Below are positions 29,706 through 40,000 of a DNA stretch of 64,000 bases, in pieces. The translations under genes and the position numbers were made by a program. The notes below the pieces were generated by a model. It was given only the letters and a program-made list of their open reading frames with translations. It had not been told where the DNA came from and ran no database searches. Source of the DNA: Rhodoferax sp. WC2427 (GTDB taxonomy: Bacteria; Pseudomonadota; Gammaproteobacteria; Burkholderiales; Burkholderiaceae_C); contig NZ_CP162006.1 of NCBI RefSeq assembly GCF_040822085.1, forward strand, positions 1 to 64,000, given 5' to 3'. Every line of letters starts with the position of its first letter. Within the stretch, counting starts at the first letter, position 1.

Positions 29706-29920
29706 GGATTAAGATTTATAGATAATCCCAACGAGATTGCAGTCTCGTTGGGATTGAATGACAACGCCAAAGGCAGTCGAGCGCCAAGGCACCTACGAGC
29801 AAGGTTGTTGATCGAAGGAGGGTACGAATGTGGTCACACATCACATGATCAGAAGATAAGTTCTAGGCAAGTGCTGCTTGCCAAATTCGCGTCCCTAGGC
29901 GTTGCCTGGGGACATTTTAT
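29684..29920 (+). ncRNA. Candidate CreT-like toxin RNA or cas8f leader with two mini-ORFs
   Basis: The predicted transcript opens with a perfect 13-bp hairpin (AATCCCAACGAGA 29724-29736 / TCTCGTTGGGATT 29743-29755). An AAGGAGGG Shine-Dalgarno (29815-29822) lies 5 nt before an ATG at 29828. That ORF is only six codons (M-W-S-H-I-T, stop 29846-29848). Its stop overlaps a second ATG at 29845, which reads ATG-ATC-AGA-AGA-TAA with tandem AGA codons. A hairpin CCCTAGGC-GTT-GCCTGGGG (29893-29911) followed by ATTTTAT resembles a weak terminator. CreT toxins described in other type I systems use a strong SD and a mini-ORF of rare codons to sequester tRNA; the assignment here is inference. Confidence 0.5.
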
Positions 29921-29959
29921 CTGTGGCTGCATCGCCGCAATCTCTTGGGTACTCCCTCC

Positions 29960-31264
29960 ATGCTTACGACTTCTATGCCTAGTCAGGCTGAAATTCGTTT
30001 GCTTGTCTCGACGTTTTTATCTCAACGTTTGGATAGCAAACTCGAAAAGCTCGATCCTGACGATCCCCTGCGCCAAGCAATGCGCCAACAGTTCACCCCC
30101 GCCGTCTGGCTGGAAGACGCTGCCCGCCGTGCCGGACAGATCCAGGCGGTGACCCACTCCCTCAAACCAGTACACCCCGATGCCAAAGGCACCAACCTCT
30201 ATTGCCCGCCCAGCACCCTGCCCGTGCTGGACGTGGTGGGCAGCCACTGCCTGGGCAGCAGCTTTGCCGGGGACGTGGTGGGCAATGCCGCTGCGCTGGA
30301 TGTCCACAAATTATTGAAGCTGAAACACGCAGGCCACACCCTGCTGGAACTGTGCGTGGCAGAAGATGCCAACCTGGCCGCAGCCCTGAGCGACAACCCG
30401 GCCCAGGCCCAGGCGTGGATGCAGGCTTTTGCTGGGCTGGTGGTCCCCCGTGGGCGCGTGGCCTCACACACCCTGGCCAAACAACTTTATTGGCAGACCG
30501 GTGACGACCCGCTGGACGACGCGGGCTACCACTTGTTGGCCCCACTGTATGCCAGTTCGCTGGCCCACCGTGTATTTGAAACCCTGCAAGACGACCGCTT
30601 TAGCGATGCCGCCAAAGCCGCCCGTGAAGCCAAAAAATCCAACACCCACAGTGAGCGCCCGGTGCGCGAGTACCCGCAGCTGGCGGTGCAGCAGCTGGGC
30701 GGCACCAAACCCCAAAACATCAGCCAGCTCAACAGCGAACGCCGGGGCAACAACAACCTGCTGGCCTCCTTGCCGCCCGTGTGGCGTTCAGTGGACCTGC
30801 AGCCGCTGCTGCGCACCGACTCGATGTTCCACCGCTACGGCCGCCGCCCCGAAGTGCGCAAATGCGCCAAGGATTTGCGGGAATTCTTGCTGGCCGACCC
30901 CCACCCCACCATGGATACCCGCGCGAAGCGGGCGGCCTGGGTGGAACAGTTGGTTGACGCGTTTTTGCAGTTCAGCGCCGAACTGCGCAGCCTGGAGCCC
31001 GGCTGGAGCCAAGCACCAGCCTGCCAACTGGGCGATGCCGAAGCCCGCTGGCTGGACCCCGAGGGCGTGGCCGCCACCGATACCGAGCTGGGCCGAGCCC
31101 CGCCCACCGACCTACCCGAACGCATCAGCGCCGCGTTTGCCAACTGGCTCAACGCCCAGCTGCGCAACCCGCTACCCATGGGCGACCCGGAGTTTCTGGC
31201 CTGGCGCAAGGCCATGCTGGAGCAAATCAAGGCCGAAGAGCGAGAGGGCAGCTATGTCGAATGA
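29960..31264 (+). CDS. csy1: Csy1/Cas8f, large subunit of the type I-F surveillance complex
   Basis: This 434-residue protein is the Cas8f subunit that, with Cas5f, holds the crRNA 5' handle and reads the PAM. Typical segments are LEKLDPDDPLRQAMRQQFTPAVWLEDAARRA-like (residues ~25-60), NLYCPPSTLPVLDVVGSHCL, and PQNISQLNSERRGNNNLLASLPP, the family's best conserved region. The start is ATG 29960; ATG 29975 is an alternative. Neither has a recognisable Shine-Dalgarno, in contrast to the mini-ORF upstream. csy2 overlaps its end by 11 bp. Confidence 0.95.
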   Translation: MLTTSMPSQAEIRLLVSTFLSQRLDSKLEKLDPDDPLRQAMRQQFTPAVWLEDAARRAGQIQAVTHSLKPVHPDAKGTNLYCPPSTLPVLDVVGSHCLGSSFAGDVVGNAAALDVHKLLKLKHAGHTLLELCVAEDANLAAALSDNPAQAQAWMQAFAGLVVPRGRVASHTLAKQLYWQTGDDPLDDAGYHLLAPLYASSLAHRVFETLQDDRFSDAAKAAREAKKSNTHSERPVREYPQLAVQQLGGTKPQNISQLNSERRGNNNLLASLPPVWRSVDLQPLLRTDSMFHRYGRRPEVRKCAKDLREFLLADPHPTMDTRAKRAAWVEQLVDAFLQFSAELRSLEPGWSQAPACQLGDAEARWLDPEGVAATDTELGRAPPTDLPERISAAFANWLNAQLRNPLPMGDPEFLAWRKAMLEQIKAEEREGSYVE

Positions 31265-32297
31265 ATTGCCGAACAACCCCACCCCGCACGCGGCCCTGCT
31301 GGTGCTGCCCCGCCTGCGGGTACAAAACGCCAACGCCATCTCCAGCCCGCTGACCTGGGGGTTTCCATCCATCACCGCGTTTACCGGGCTGATGGCCGCG
31401 CTGGCGCGGCGCTTGGGGGCGGACGCGGGCATTCGCTTTCAAAGCGTGGGCGTGGTCTGCCATGGGTTTGAGGCGCAGGTTACCTCCGGCGGCTACACCC
31501 GCAGCTTTTGCCTCACACGCAACCCCGTGCTGCAAGACGGCTCCACAGCGGCCATCGTGGAAGAAGGTCGGGTGCACCTGGACATCACGCTGGTGTTCGA
31601 GGTACAGCTCAGCTCCGCCCTGCTCAACGATGCCGCACGGGCCGCCTGCGCAGCACAAGTGGGCGACTGGGTTGCGGGCATGCGCATCGCCGGGGGCAGC
31701 GTCATGCCGCCAGTGGCCGGTACTTTGCGGCGGCCACCGCGCCCCCAATTGGTACTGCTGGCCGAAGCGCCCGACCTGCGGGCCCAGCAATTCAAACGGC
31801 TGGGCCGCCAATGGCTACCCGGTTTTGCGCTGGTGTCGCGCGACGACCTGCTGCACAGCCGACTGGAAGCCATGCGTGCCAACACGCCAGAGGCACAGCC
31901 CACCCTGCTGGATGCGTGGCTGGACCTGGCGCGCATCAACTACCGGGCCACGACCACCACCGTGTGGAACGCAGCGGGCGACGCATACGCCGAAACCGTG
32001 GAATGGGCCGCAGACCCGCGCCCCGGCTGGCTGGTGCCCATCCCCGTGGGCTACGCCGCCCTGTCCGACCTGCACCCACCCGGCACCGTGGCAGGCGCGC
32101 GCGACATGGACACACCCTTTCGGTTTGTGGAGGGCGTGTATTCCATAGGCCAGTGGGTAAGCCCCCACCGCCTGGACGACTTGGCCCAACTCACCTGGCG
32201 GCCCGAGCACACGCCAGCCACCGGCCTGTACCGCTGCACCAACGCGTACCAGGCCCCCGCGACAGACACCTACACCCCCGTCACCTTCATCGACTGA
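31254..32297 (+). CDS. csy2: Csy2/Cas5f of the type I-F surveillance complex
   Basis: This 347-residue RAMP protein forms the tail heterodimer with Cas8f at the crRNA 5' end. Family segments are [37 protein letters not shown] near the N-terminus, [23 protein letters not shown], a Gly-containing [11 protein letters not shown] and [12 protein letters not shown]. The start ATG at 31254 overlaps the end of csy1, so translation is coupled. Confidence 0.95.
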   Translation: MSNELPNNPTPHAALLVLPRLRVQNANAISSPLTWGFPSITAFTGLMAALARRLGADAGIRFQSVGVVCHGFEAQVTSGGYTRSFCLTRNPVLQDGSTAAIVEEGRVHLDITLVFEVQLSSALLNDAARAACAAQVGDWVAGMRIAGGSVMPPVAGTLRRPPRPQLVLLAEAPDLRAQQFKRLGRQWLPGFALVSRDDLLHSRLEAMRANTPEAQPTLLDAWLDLARINYRATTTTVWNAAGDAYAETVEWAADPRPGWLVPIPVGYAALSDLHPPGTVAGARDMDTPFRFVEGVYSIGQWVSPHRLDDLAQLTWRPEHTPATGLYRCTNAYQAPATDTYTPVTFID

Positions 32298-32314
32298 TTT
32301 CTAGGAGCAAACCC

Positions 32315-33343
32315 ATGGCAACGACCACCACCACCAAAACCGCCTCCGTTCTCGCGTTTGAACGCAAGCTGGACCCGTCTGACGCACTGTTTGCCGCAGG
32401 CAAATGGGCAGATCGCAGCGCCAGCCAACCATGGCCTGCGGTTGAAGTACGGGCCAAATCGGTACGTGGCACGATTTCCAACCGCCTCAAAACCAAAGAC
32501 CAGGACCCGGCCAAGCTGGATGCCGCCATCGAAAGTCCAAACCTGCAAACCGTCGATGTAGCCACCCTGCCCGCCGATGCAGACACCCTCAAAGTCAGCT
32601 TTACGCTGCGGGTGCTGGGTGGTACGGGCATACCGTCGGCCTGCAACAGCGCCGACTACCAGGCCAAGCTGCTGGCCACCGTGCAAACCTACACCCAGTC
32701 GCAAGGGTTTGGCGAGCTGGCGCGCCGCTACGCACACAACCTGGCCAATGGCCGCTTCCTGTGGCGCAACCGCCTGGGCGCGGAGCAGATCGAAGTGCAG
32801 GTAGCGCATTGGGTACAAGGGCAAGCCGCGCAAACCTGGACCTTTGATGCCCTGGGCCACTCGCTACGTGACTTCAGCGCCAGCTCTGCCGACCTCACCC
32901 AACTGGCGACAGTGCTGGAGCAAGGACTCACGGGTTCGCGCCACGTTTTGCTGCAGGTCACCGCCTACTTGCGTGTAGGTGCCGGGCAAGAGGTGTTTCC
33001 GTCGCAAGAGTTGATTCTGGACAAAGACAAGGCCGGCAAAAGCAAAACCCTGTACACCGTGAACGACGTGGCGGCCATGCACTCGCAAAAGCTGGGCAAC
33101 GCCATCCGCACCATCGACACCTGGTATCCCGAGGCCGCCGAGCAAGGCCCCATCGCGGTGGAACCCTACGGCTCCGTCACCTCGCAAGGCAAGGCCTACC
33201 GCCAGCCCAAGGCCAAGATGGATTTCTACTCGCTGTTCGATGCCTGGGTGCTCAAAGACCAGGTGCCCGATACCGCCCAACAGCATTACGTCATGGCCAA
33301 CCTGGTGCGCGGCGGCGTATTTGGCGACTCCGGCAAGGACTAA
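32315..33343 (+). CDS. csy3: Csy3/Cas7f, backbone of the type I-F surveillance complex
   Basis: This 342-residue protein polymerises (six copies in known complexes) along the crRNA spacer and flips out every sixth base. Conserved segments are [68 protein letters not shown] and [13 protein letters not shown]. The start ATG at 32315 is preceded by AGGAGCAA, a better ribosome-binding site than that of csy1, in keeping with its high stoichiometry. Confidence 0.97.
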   Translation: MATTTTTKTASVLAFERKLDPSDALFAAGKWADRSASQPWPAVEVRAKSVRGTISNRLKTKDQDPAKLDAAIESPNLQTVDVATLPADADTLKVSFTLRVLGGTGIPSACNSADYQAKLLATVQTYTQSQGFGELARRYAHNLANGRFLWRNRLGAEQIEVQVAHWVQGQAAQTWTFDALGHSLRDFSASSADLTQLATVLEQGLTGSRHVLLQVTAYLRVGAGQEVFPSQELILDKDKAGKSKTLYTVNDVAAMHSQKLGNAIRTIDTWYPEAAEQGPIAVEPYGSVTSQGKAYRQPKAKMDFYSLFDAWVLKDQVPDTAQQHYVMANLVRGGVFGDSGKD

Positions 33344-33348
33344 AGGCC

Positions 33349-33912
33349 ATGGACCACTTTGTTGACCTCACCCTGCTACCCGACCCGGAGATTGCCCCAG
33401 CACACCTTCTGACCGCCTTGTTCAGCAAGCTGCACCTGGCCCTGGTGGCCCAGCGCAGCGAGCACATCGGCATCAGCTTTCCGGCAGTACAGCCAGACCG
33501 ACAGTGGCTGGGCGACCGCCTGCGCTTGCATGGCAGCCAAGCCGACCTCACCGGCTTCATGGCAACCCCATGGCTCGGCGCGCTGCGTGACCATGTGCAC
33601 ACCACCGCGTTGCTGGCCATTCCGCCCCAGGTGGCACACCGCACGGTCAGCCGTGTGCAGGCCAAAAGCAACCCCGAGCGCCTGCGCCGCCGCCAAATGC
33701 GCCGCCATGGCATCGATGCTGCAGAGGCTCTGACCCGCGTACCCGACGCGGTGGCCGAGCGACTGGACCTGCCCTATCTACACCTGCGCAGCCACAGCAC
33801 GGCGCAGCCCTTCAGGCTGTTCATCCGGCACGGTGCATTGCAAGAAAATGCCAGCGTGGGCAAGTTTGGCACCTATGGCTTAAGCGCCACCACCACCATC
33901 CCCTGGTTTTGA
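33349..33912 (+). CDS. csy4: Csy4/Cas6f, crRNA-processing endoribonuclease
   Basis: This 187-residue enzyme cleaves pre-crRNA after the repeat hairpin and stays bound to it. The catalytic histidine is at residue 29 (SKLHLAL), as in the P. aeruginosa enzyme. The arginine-rich helix that reads the stem is present (NPERLRRRQMRRHG, about residues 106-119), and the C-terminus has the family's GTYGLSATTTIPWF. It is 5 bp after csy3 and ends the cas operon; the array leader follows. Confidence 0.96.
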   Translation: MDHFVDLTLLPDPEIAPAHLLTALFSKLHLALVAQRSEHIGISFPAVQPDRQWLGDRLRLHGSQADLTGFMATPWLGALRDHVHTTALLAIPPQVAHRTVSRVQAKSNPERLRRRQMRRHGIDAAEALTRVPDAVAERLDLPYLHLRSHSTAQPFRLFIRHGALQENASVGKFGTYGLSATTTIPWF

Positions 33913-34052
33913 CCCTTTTTTCACCCTATTTTTAGCCCCCCTAAAAAGTCTTTTAAAAACAAGAGCTTGCAGATTGGTCCCAAAAATAGGGGTTTTGAGG
34001 GAACGGGCAGATTAACGCTTGCAATTCAACGACTTGCCGTGGAGATAGGCTA
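33913..34052 (+). promoter_or_regulatory. CRISPR leader
   Basis: This 140-bp A/T-rich stretch lies between csy4 and the first repeat. It contains runs such as CCCTTTTTTCACCCTATTTT and TTTTAAAAAC. A 12/13 match to the IHF consensus (ATTCAACGACTTG) is at 34024-34036, about 16 bp before repeat 1. IHF bending of the leader is known to direct spacer integration in type I-E and I-F. The degenerate last repeat lies at the other end, which confirms this as the leader side. Confidence 0.75.
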
Positions 34053-37000
34053 GTTCACTGCCGCATAGGCAGCTCAGAAAAAGAGTGGACATGAGGGTTT
34101 CGTGGCGGGACTGTTCACTGCCGCATAGGCAGCTCAGAAAAAGGAGATCTTGGCCGCGCTGAACGACCAAAAGTTCACTGCCGCATAGGCAGCTCAGAAA
34201 GTTCAAAGTCGTCGCGGTGTCCACCACGCTACGTTCACTGCCGCATAGGCAGCTCAGAAAAGCGAAGCCGGTAGGGGTGGGCGGCGGGGTGAGTTCACTG
34301 CCGCATAGGCAGCTCAGAAAAAGCCAGACAGTGAAAAGCGGGCGCTGTCGAGGTTCACTGCCGCATAGGCAGCTCAGAAATCAGTTGCAGGAATGATTTC
34401 TATAGCTTCAGTGTTCACTGCCGCATAGGCAGCTCAGAAAACTCGTGCAGCCGGGTCTTGAGGGCGTATTCGGTTCACTGCCGCATAGGCAGCTCAGAAA
34501 AAAGTGCAGTTCCGTCGTGCACGCGGTGCATGGTTCACTGCCGCATAGGCAGCTCAGAAAATTTCAGCGCCTGGCAATGTGGACCGTGGAATGTTCACTG
34601 CCGCATAGGCAGCTCAGAAAAGCGAGGTCTTCGTGCCGGTGATGCGGTCGCGGTTCACTGCCGCATAGGCAGCTCAGAAAACACGCCCACGGGCGCGCCG
34701 CCGATCTGCTGGGTTCACTGCCGCATAGGCAGCTCAGAAAATCGCATACCCAACCTGTGTCGTTGCAATGTCGTTCACTGCCGCATAGGCAGCTCAGAAA
34801 AGGCGATAGTCGAACCGTCCACGCGCCCCGTCGTTCACTGCCGCATAGGCAGCTCAGAAATCTGAAGCGAACGATGCATGGCCGCGTTGGATGTTCACTG
34901 CCGCATAGGCAGCTCAGAAATGCCCGGTGGTGACCTCCAGGCCATTGGTGCCGTTCACGGCCGCATAGGCAGCTCAGAAAGCCAGCCACCTGCTGCGCCT
35001 GCTGACGCTGGACGTTCACTGCCGCATAGGCAGCTCAGAAAGTTGTGCCGTGGCGAACGACTCGTCATCCATCGTTCACTGCCGCATAGGCAGCTCAGAA
35101 AAGATTAACGCGGTGAACCGGGTGGTGATCGCCGTTCACTGCCGCATAGGCAGCTCAGAAAAAAATGAACGAAAAATTCAAAGAGCAGATTACGTTCACT
35201 GCCGCATAGGCAGCTCAGAAATCGTCGCTGAAGCGCGACCGCATGCGCACGAAGTTCACTGCCGCATAGGCAGCTCAGAAAAGCAAGAAGCGGAACTCTG
35301 CGCAATGTGATTTGTTCACTGCCGCATAGGCAGCTCAGAAATGCTTGTAGCGGGCTAGCTCGTCCTTGTGGTCGTTCACTGCCGCATAGGCAGCTCAGAA
35401 AATGTACTGGGCGGCTTCTTCAAACCCGCGCAGGTTCACTGCCGCATAGGCAGCTCAGAAAAGGCAGGATGCGGTCAGGGAATTTGCTTTCGGGTTCACT
35501 GCCGCATAGGCAGCTCAGAAAGCTTGGAAAATGCATTAGAGAATACTGACGGCGTTCACTGCCGCATAGGCAGCTCAGAAAGGTCTGACCGCTCCGACCT
35601 GCTCATGCGGGGCGTTCACTGCCGCATAGGCAGCTCAGAAAGTCATGGGCGACTATGCAGCCGAAGTCGCGGCGTTCACTGCCGCATAGGCAGCTCAGAA
35701 AAAGCGGCAACTGCACAGCGCCTGGGCATCTGAGTTCACTGCCGCATAGGCAGCTCAGAAACTGGACGACGCGATCTACCAGGCCCACGTGGTGTTCACT
35801 GCCGCATAGGCAGCTCAGAAATGCAAGCAAATCCTGCTGTGGATCATGGACGGGTTCACTGCCGCATAGGCAGCTCAGAAAAGTGCCGAGTTGCACGAGG
35901 GTCACCACGCCGTGTTCACTGCCGCATAGGCAGCTCAGAAAGGGAACGGCGCGGGGACCACGATCACCCGTGCGTTCACTGCCGCATAGGCAGCTCAGAA
36001 AACGCTCAGGAGTACCCGCAGTTCGGTCAGGCGGTTCACTGCCGCATAGGCAGCTCAGAAACAATGATTTCAGCCAGTCGCTGTACTCGTTTGGTTCACT
36101 GCCGCATAGGCAGCTCAGAAATTTTTTAAGGCGTGCTGCAAGGCTGGGTGTTTGTTCACTGCCGCATAGGCAGCTCAGAAAGAAGAAAAGTACCACGCCA
36201 TGATCGGCGAGATGTTCACTGCCGCATAGGCAGCTCAGAAAGCTTGCATCTGCTTCCAGCGCTCAAGGCTGTCGTTCACTGCCGCATAGGCAGCTCAGAA
36301 ATGCACGAAGACGACAAGCCCAGCCGCCGAGATGTTCACTGCCGCATAGGCAGCTCAGAAACATCGAAAGTACCGCCATGCTCCGCGCACACAGTTCACT
36401 GCCGCATAGGCAGCTCAGAAAACAACGCTGGGCCGGACATTTGAAGCACCTGAGTTCACTGCCGCATAGGCAGCTCAGAAAGTGTCGAAAGAAATGAATC
36501 TGAAAATCACCACGTTCACTGCCGCATAGGCAGCTCAGAAATGACCGACGTTGCAGCAGGCCGCATTTTCCAGGTTCACTGCCGCATAGGCAGCTCAGAA
36601 ATACAAAGCGGCGAAAAAGGCGACAAGGCGCAAGTTCACTGCCGCATAGGCAGCTCAGAAAAGGACATTGCCCGCAAAGGCGGGCAAATCCGAGTTCACT
36701 GCCGCATAGGCAGCTCAGAAAGTCGCCTGTATGCAGCCAACTTGCGGAGAATAGTTCACTGCCGCATAGGCAGCTCAGAAAGCGTCCTAAAAATACGTTT
36801 CAAAACTTGTTCGGTTCACTGCCGCATAGGCAGCTCAGAAAAGAAAGCGGGCGAAGCGTGGCGGCGTGCGCTCGTTCACTGCCGCATAGGCAGCTCAGAA
36901 ATGGAGCAACAATGAATCCAACACTTTGGGTAGGTTCACTGCCGCATAGGCAGCTCAGAAAAGCAGCGCATCGTCGTGGCCAATGCCACCGCAGTTCACT

Positions 37001-40000
37001 GCCGCATAGGCAGCTCAGAAAACCAAAGACGCGCAAAACGCAGTCCAGCAAACGTTCACTGCCGCATAGGCAGCTCAGAAATCAATCCACAGGCGTGATG
37101 ACCTTCTTGCGAAGTTCACTGCCGCATAGGCAGCTCAGAAAAGCACGGAAGCGATGACCAGGAACACCAATCCGTTCACTGCCGCATAGGCAGCTCAGAA
37201 ATACAGCGCGTTGGCAATACTTCCCTGCGTTCTGTTCACTGCCGCATAGGCAGCTCAGAAATTCTCGCAAAGATAGCAGCCGCGCAGCCAGTAGTTCACT
37301 GCCGCATAGGCAGCTCAGAAAGGGCATCCAGCGTTTGGGACTTAGGAGCCATGGTTCACTGCCGCATAGGCAGCTCAGAAATATTGGAGATTGATGATGA
37401 GCAAATACGAAAAGTTCACTGCCGCATAGGCAGCTCAGAAATCGATCGGCCGCCCGACGGTCATTCCCCGACGGTTCACTGCCGCATAGGCAGCTCAGAA
37501 AAGGACAACGCGCCTTGCCTGAACACCCTGCGCGTTCACTGCCGCATAGGCAGCTCAGAAATAAGCCGAACAAGGTGGTCAATTTAAAGGAGATGTTCAC
37601 TGCCGCATAGGCAGCTCAGAAAACTGGGAGATTGGGTTGTCAGAGTGGATTGGTGTTCACTGCCGCATAGGCAGCTCAGAAAAGGTAAAGATGTGTTAGC
37701 GCAGACTGATAGAGGTTCACTGCCGCATAGGCAGCTCAGAAAAATCCAGAAACTACCCAAAGTTCAAGCTAAGTGTTCACTGCCGCATAGGCAGCTCAGA
37801 AAAGAAGAAATCGCAGCAGCGGAAGCAGCAGCAGCGTTCACTGCCGCATAGGCAGCTCAGAAATGCAAGTTGTGGAGTGCCAGCCTGATCGTGAAGTTCA
37901 CTGCCGCATAGGCAGCTCAGAAAACAGGCCGCACTCCATGCGCCGCACGCGGCCCGTTCACTGCCGCATAGGCAGCTCAGAAAAATGACCGGGTGATCGA
38001 CAACAAGAAATACGAGTTCACTGCCGCATAGGCAGCTCAGAAAACATCGGGTCCACCATGCGCCCTACCCGGCCCGTTCACTGCCGCATAGGCAGGTCAG
38101 AAAATCGAAACCCGCTCGGTGCAAATCCTGGGAAACGTTCACTGCCGCATAGGCAGCTCAGAAAAATTCGCAGACTCACAGGCATTCCGACATTACGTTC
38201 ACTGCCGCATAGGCAGCTCAGAAAGTAGCCAGCGACTGGTTGAACGTATCTACCTGGTTCACTGCCGCATAGGCAGCTCAGAAAACAATAACGCCGCTGG
38301 TGGTTCAACTGGTGGTCGTTCACTGCCGCATAGGCAGCTCAGAAAAAGCTTAAATTGATGGAGATGGCACAGAAGGGGTTCACTGCCGCATAGGCAGCTC
38401 AGAAATTGTCCAGCAGGTCCGGAAGTAGGCTCATGAGGTTCACTGCCGCATAGGCAGCTCAGAAAAGTGTTCAAGGGGCGGTCTAAGTTTGGGGATTGTT
38501 CACTGCCGCATAGGCAGCTCAGAAATGGAGCCATCGGAATGAGCGCGGCAAACATATGTTCACTGCCGCATAGGCAGCTCAGAAATCGCTGTGGATGGCT
38601 ACGGCTAAGCAGAAGCCGTTCACTGCCGCATAGGCAGCTCAGAAAACGCCCGGCAAGGTGGCGCAGCCGGTGCACAGGTTCACTGCCGCATAGGCAGCTC
38701 AGAAATTGACGTACACCGCCAGGCTGGCCGCACCCGCGTTCACTGCCGCATAGGCAGCTCAGAAAAAGCCGGATAGCGTGATGCCCCCGAACATGGTGTT
38801 CACTGCCGCATAGGCAGCTCAGAAAGCATCGAACACGTCAAACGCCACGCCAGGCGGGTTCACTGCCGCATAGGCAGCTCAGAAATCAGCAATGGCGGTG
38901 ATCTTGCTGGCGGCAATGTTCACTGCCGCATAGGCAGCTCAGAAAGGAAACCAAACTGCAGCAGGTAGCCCTTGCCTGTTCACTGCCGCATAGGCAGCTC
39001 AGAAATCAAAAAATCGGACCGGCGCTGCGCACCGGAGTTCACTGCCGCATAGGCAGCTCAGAAAGATCTCAGGTGTTGTTAGGTGGTTGCGGGCTCGTTC
39101 ACTGCCGCATAGGCAGCTCAGAAAGCTGCCGTCCTGGCGCAGGCCGTCCACGTTCTGTTCACTGCCGCATAGGCAGCTCAGAAATAGCCGGTTCCCAAAA
39201 ATCAATCCTACGTGGAGTTCACTGCCGCATAGGCAGCTCAGAAATTCGTTGCTGGTGGGCTCGTGACGAATACAGCGTTCACTGCCGCATAGGCAGCTCA
39301 GAAAAGCACGGAAGCAATGACCAGGAACACCAGCCCGTTCACTGCCGCATAGGCAGCTCAGAAACATCAAACCAGCAGTTATCGATCGTCACGGCAGTTC
39401 ACTGCCGCATAGGCAGCTCAGAAATACATGCCGACCCACTTATTTCAATGCCCACCGTTCACTGCCGCATAGGCAGCTCAGAAAGCCAGCGCCAATTCAA
39501 CGACGGCGCAGGCGGCGTTCACTGCCGCATAGGCAGCTCAGAAAAATTTGAGGTGTCGGCGCTGGGGTCCGTCGTAGTTCACTGCCGCATAGGCAGCTCA
39601 GAAATATGGTAGATAGCGATTCTCTACATTCAATCCGTTCACTGCCGCATAGGCAGCTCAGAAAATCGGCGATGAGTGTGTCGGCGACTTCTGGAGGTTC
39701 ACTGCCGCATAGGCAGCTCAGAAATAGAAGAAAGTGATATTTATGAGTAACGCGACGTTCACTGCCGCATAGGCAGCTCAGAAAAGGCTGTGGCTGCGAA
39801 CGCGCGTGCAGGTGATGTTCACTGCCGCATAGGCAGCTCAGAAAGCCCTGCGCCCGGTTGTATTTGCTCCAGGCCAGTTCACTGCCGCATAGGCAGCTCA
39901 GAAAGATTGAAGCGCTCTACACGGTCAGTAAGTACGGTTCACTGCCGCATAGGCAGCTCAGAAAACCTCAAAACCACCAAGCCTACCCGCCTGCTGGTTC

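Noticed and set aside
29613..30152. 179-codon ORF across the cas2-3/cas8f gap
   Set aside because: It runs out of frame into cas8f, has no SD, and passes through the predicted promoter and guide target; not a gene.
37924..38075. Spacers 65 and 67 share an internal match around CCATGCGCC and CGGCCC
   Set aside because: Only about 22 of 32 bases match and the flanks differ; not enough to claim a common target, unlike spacers 52 and 88.
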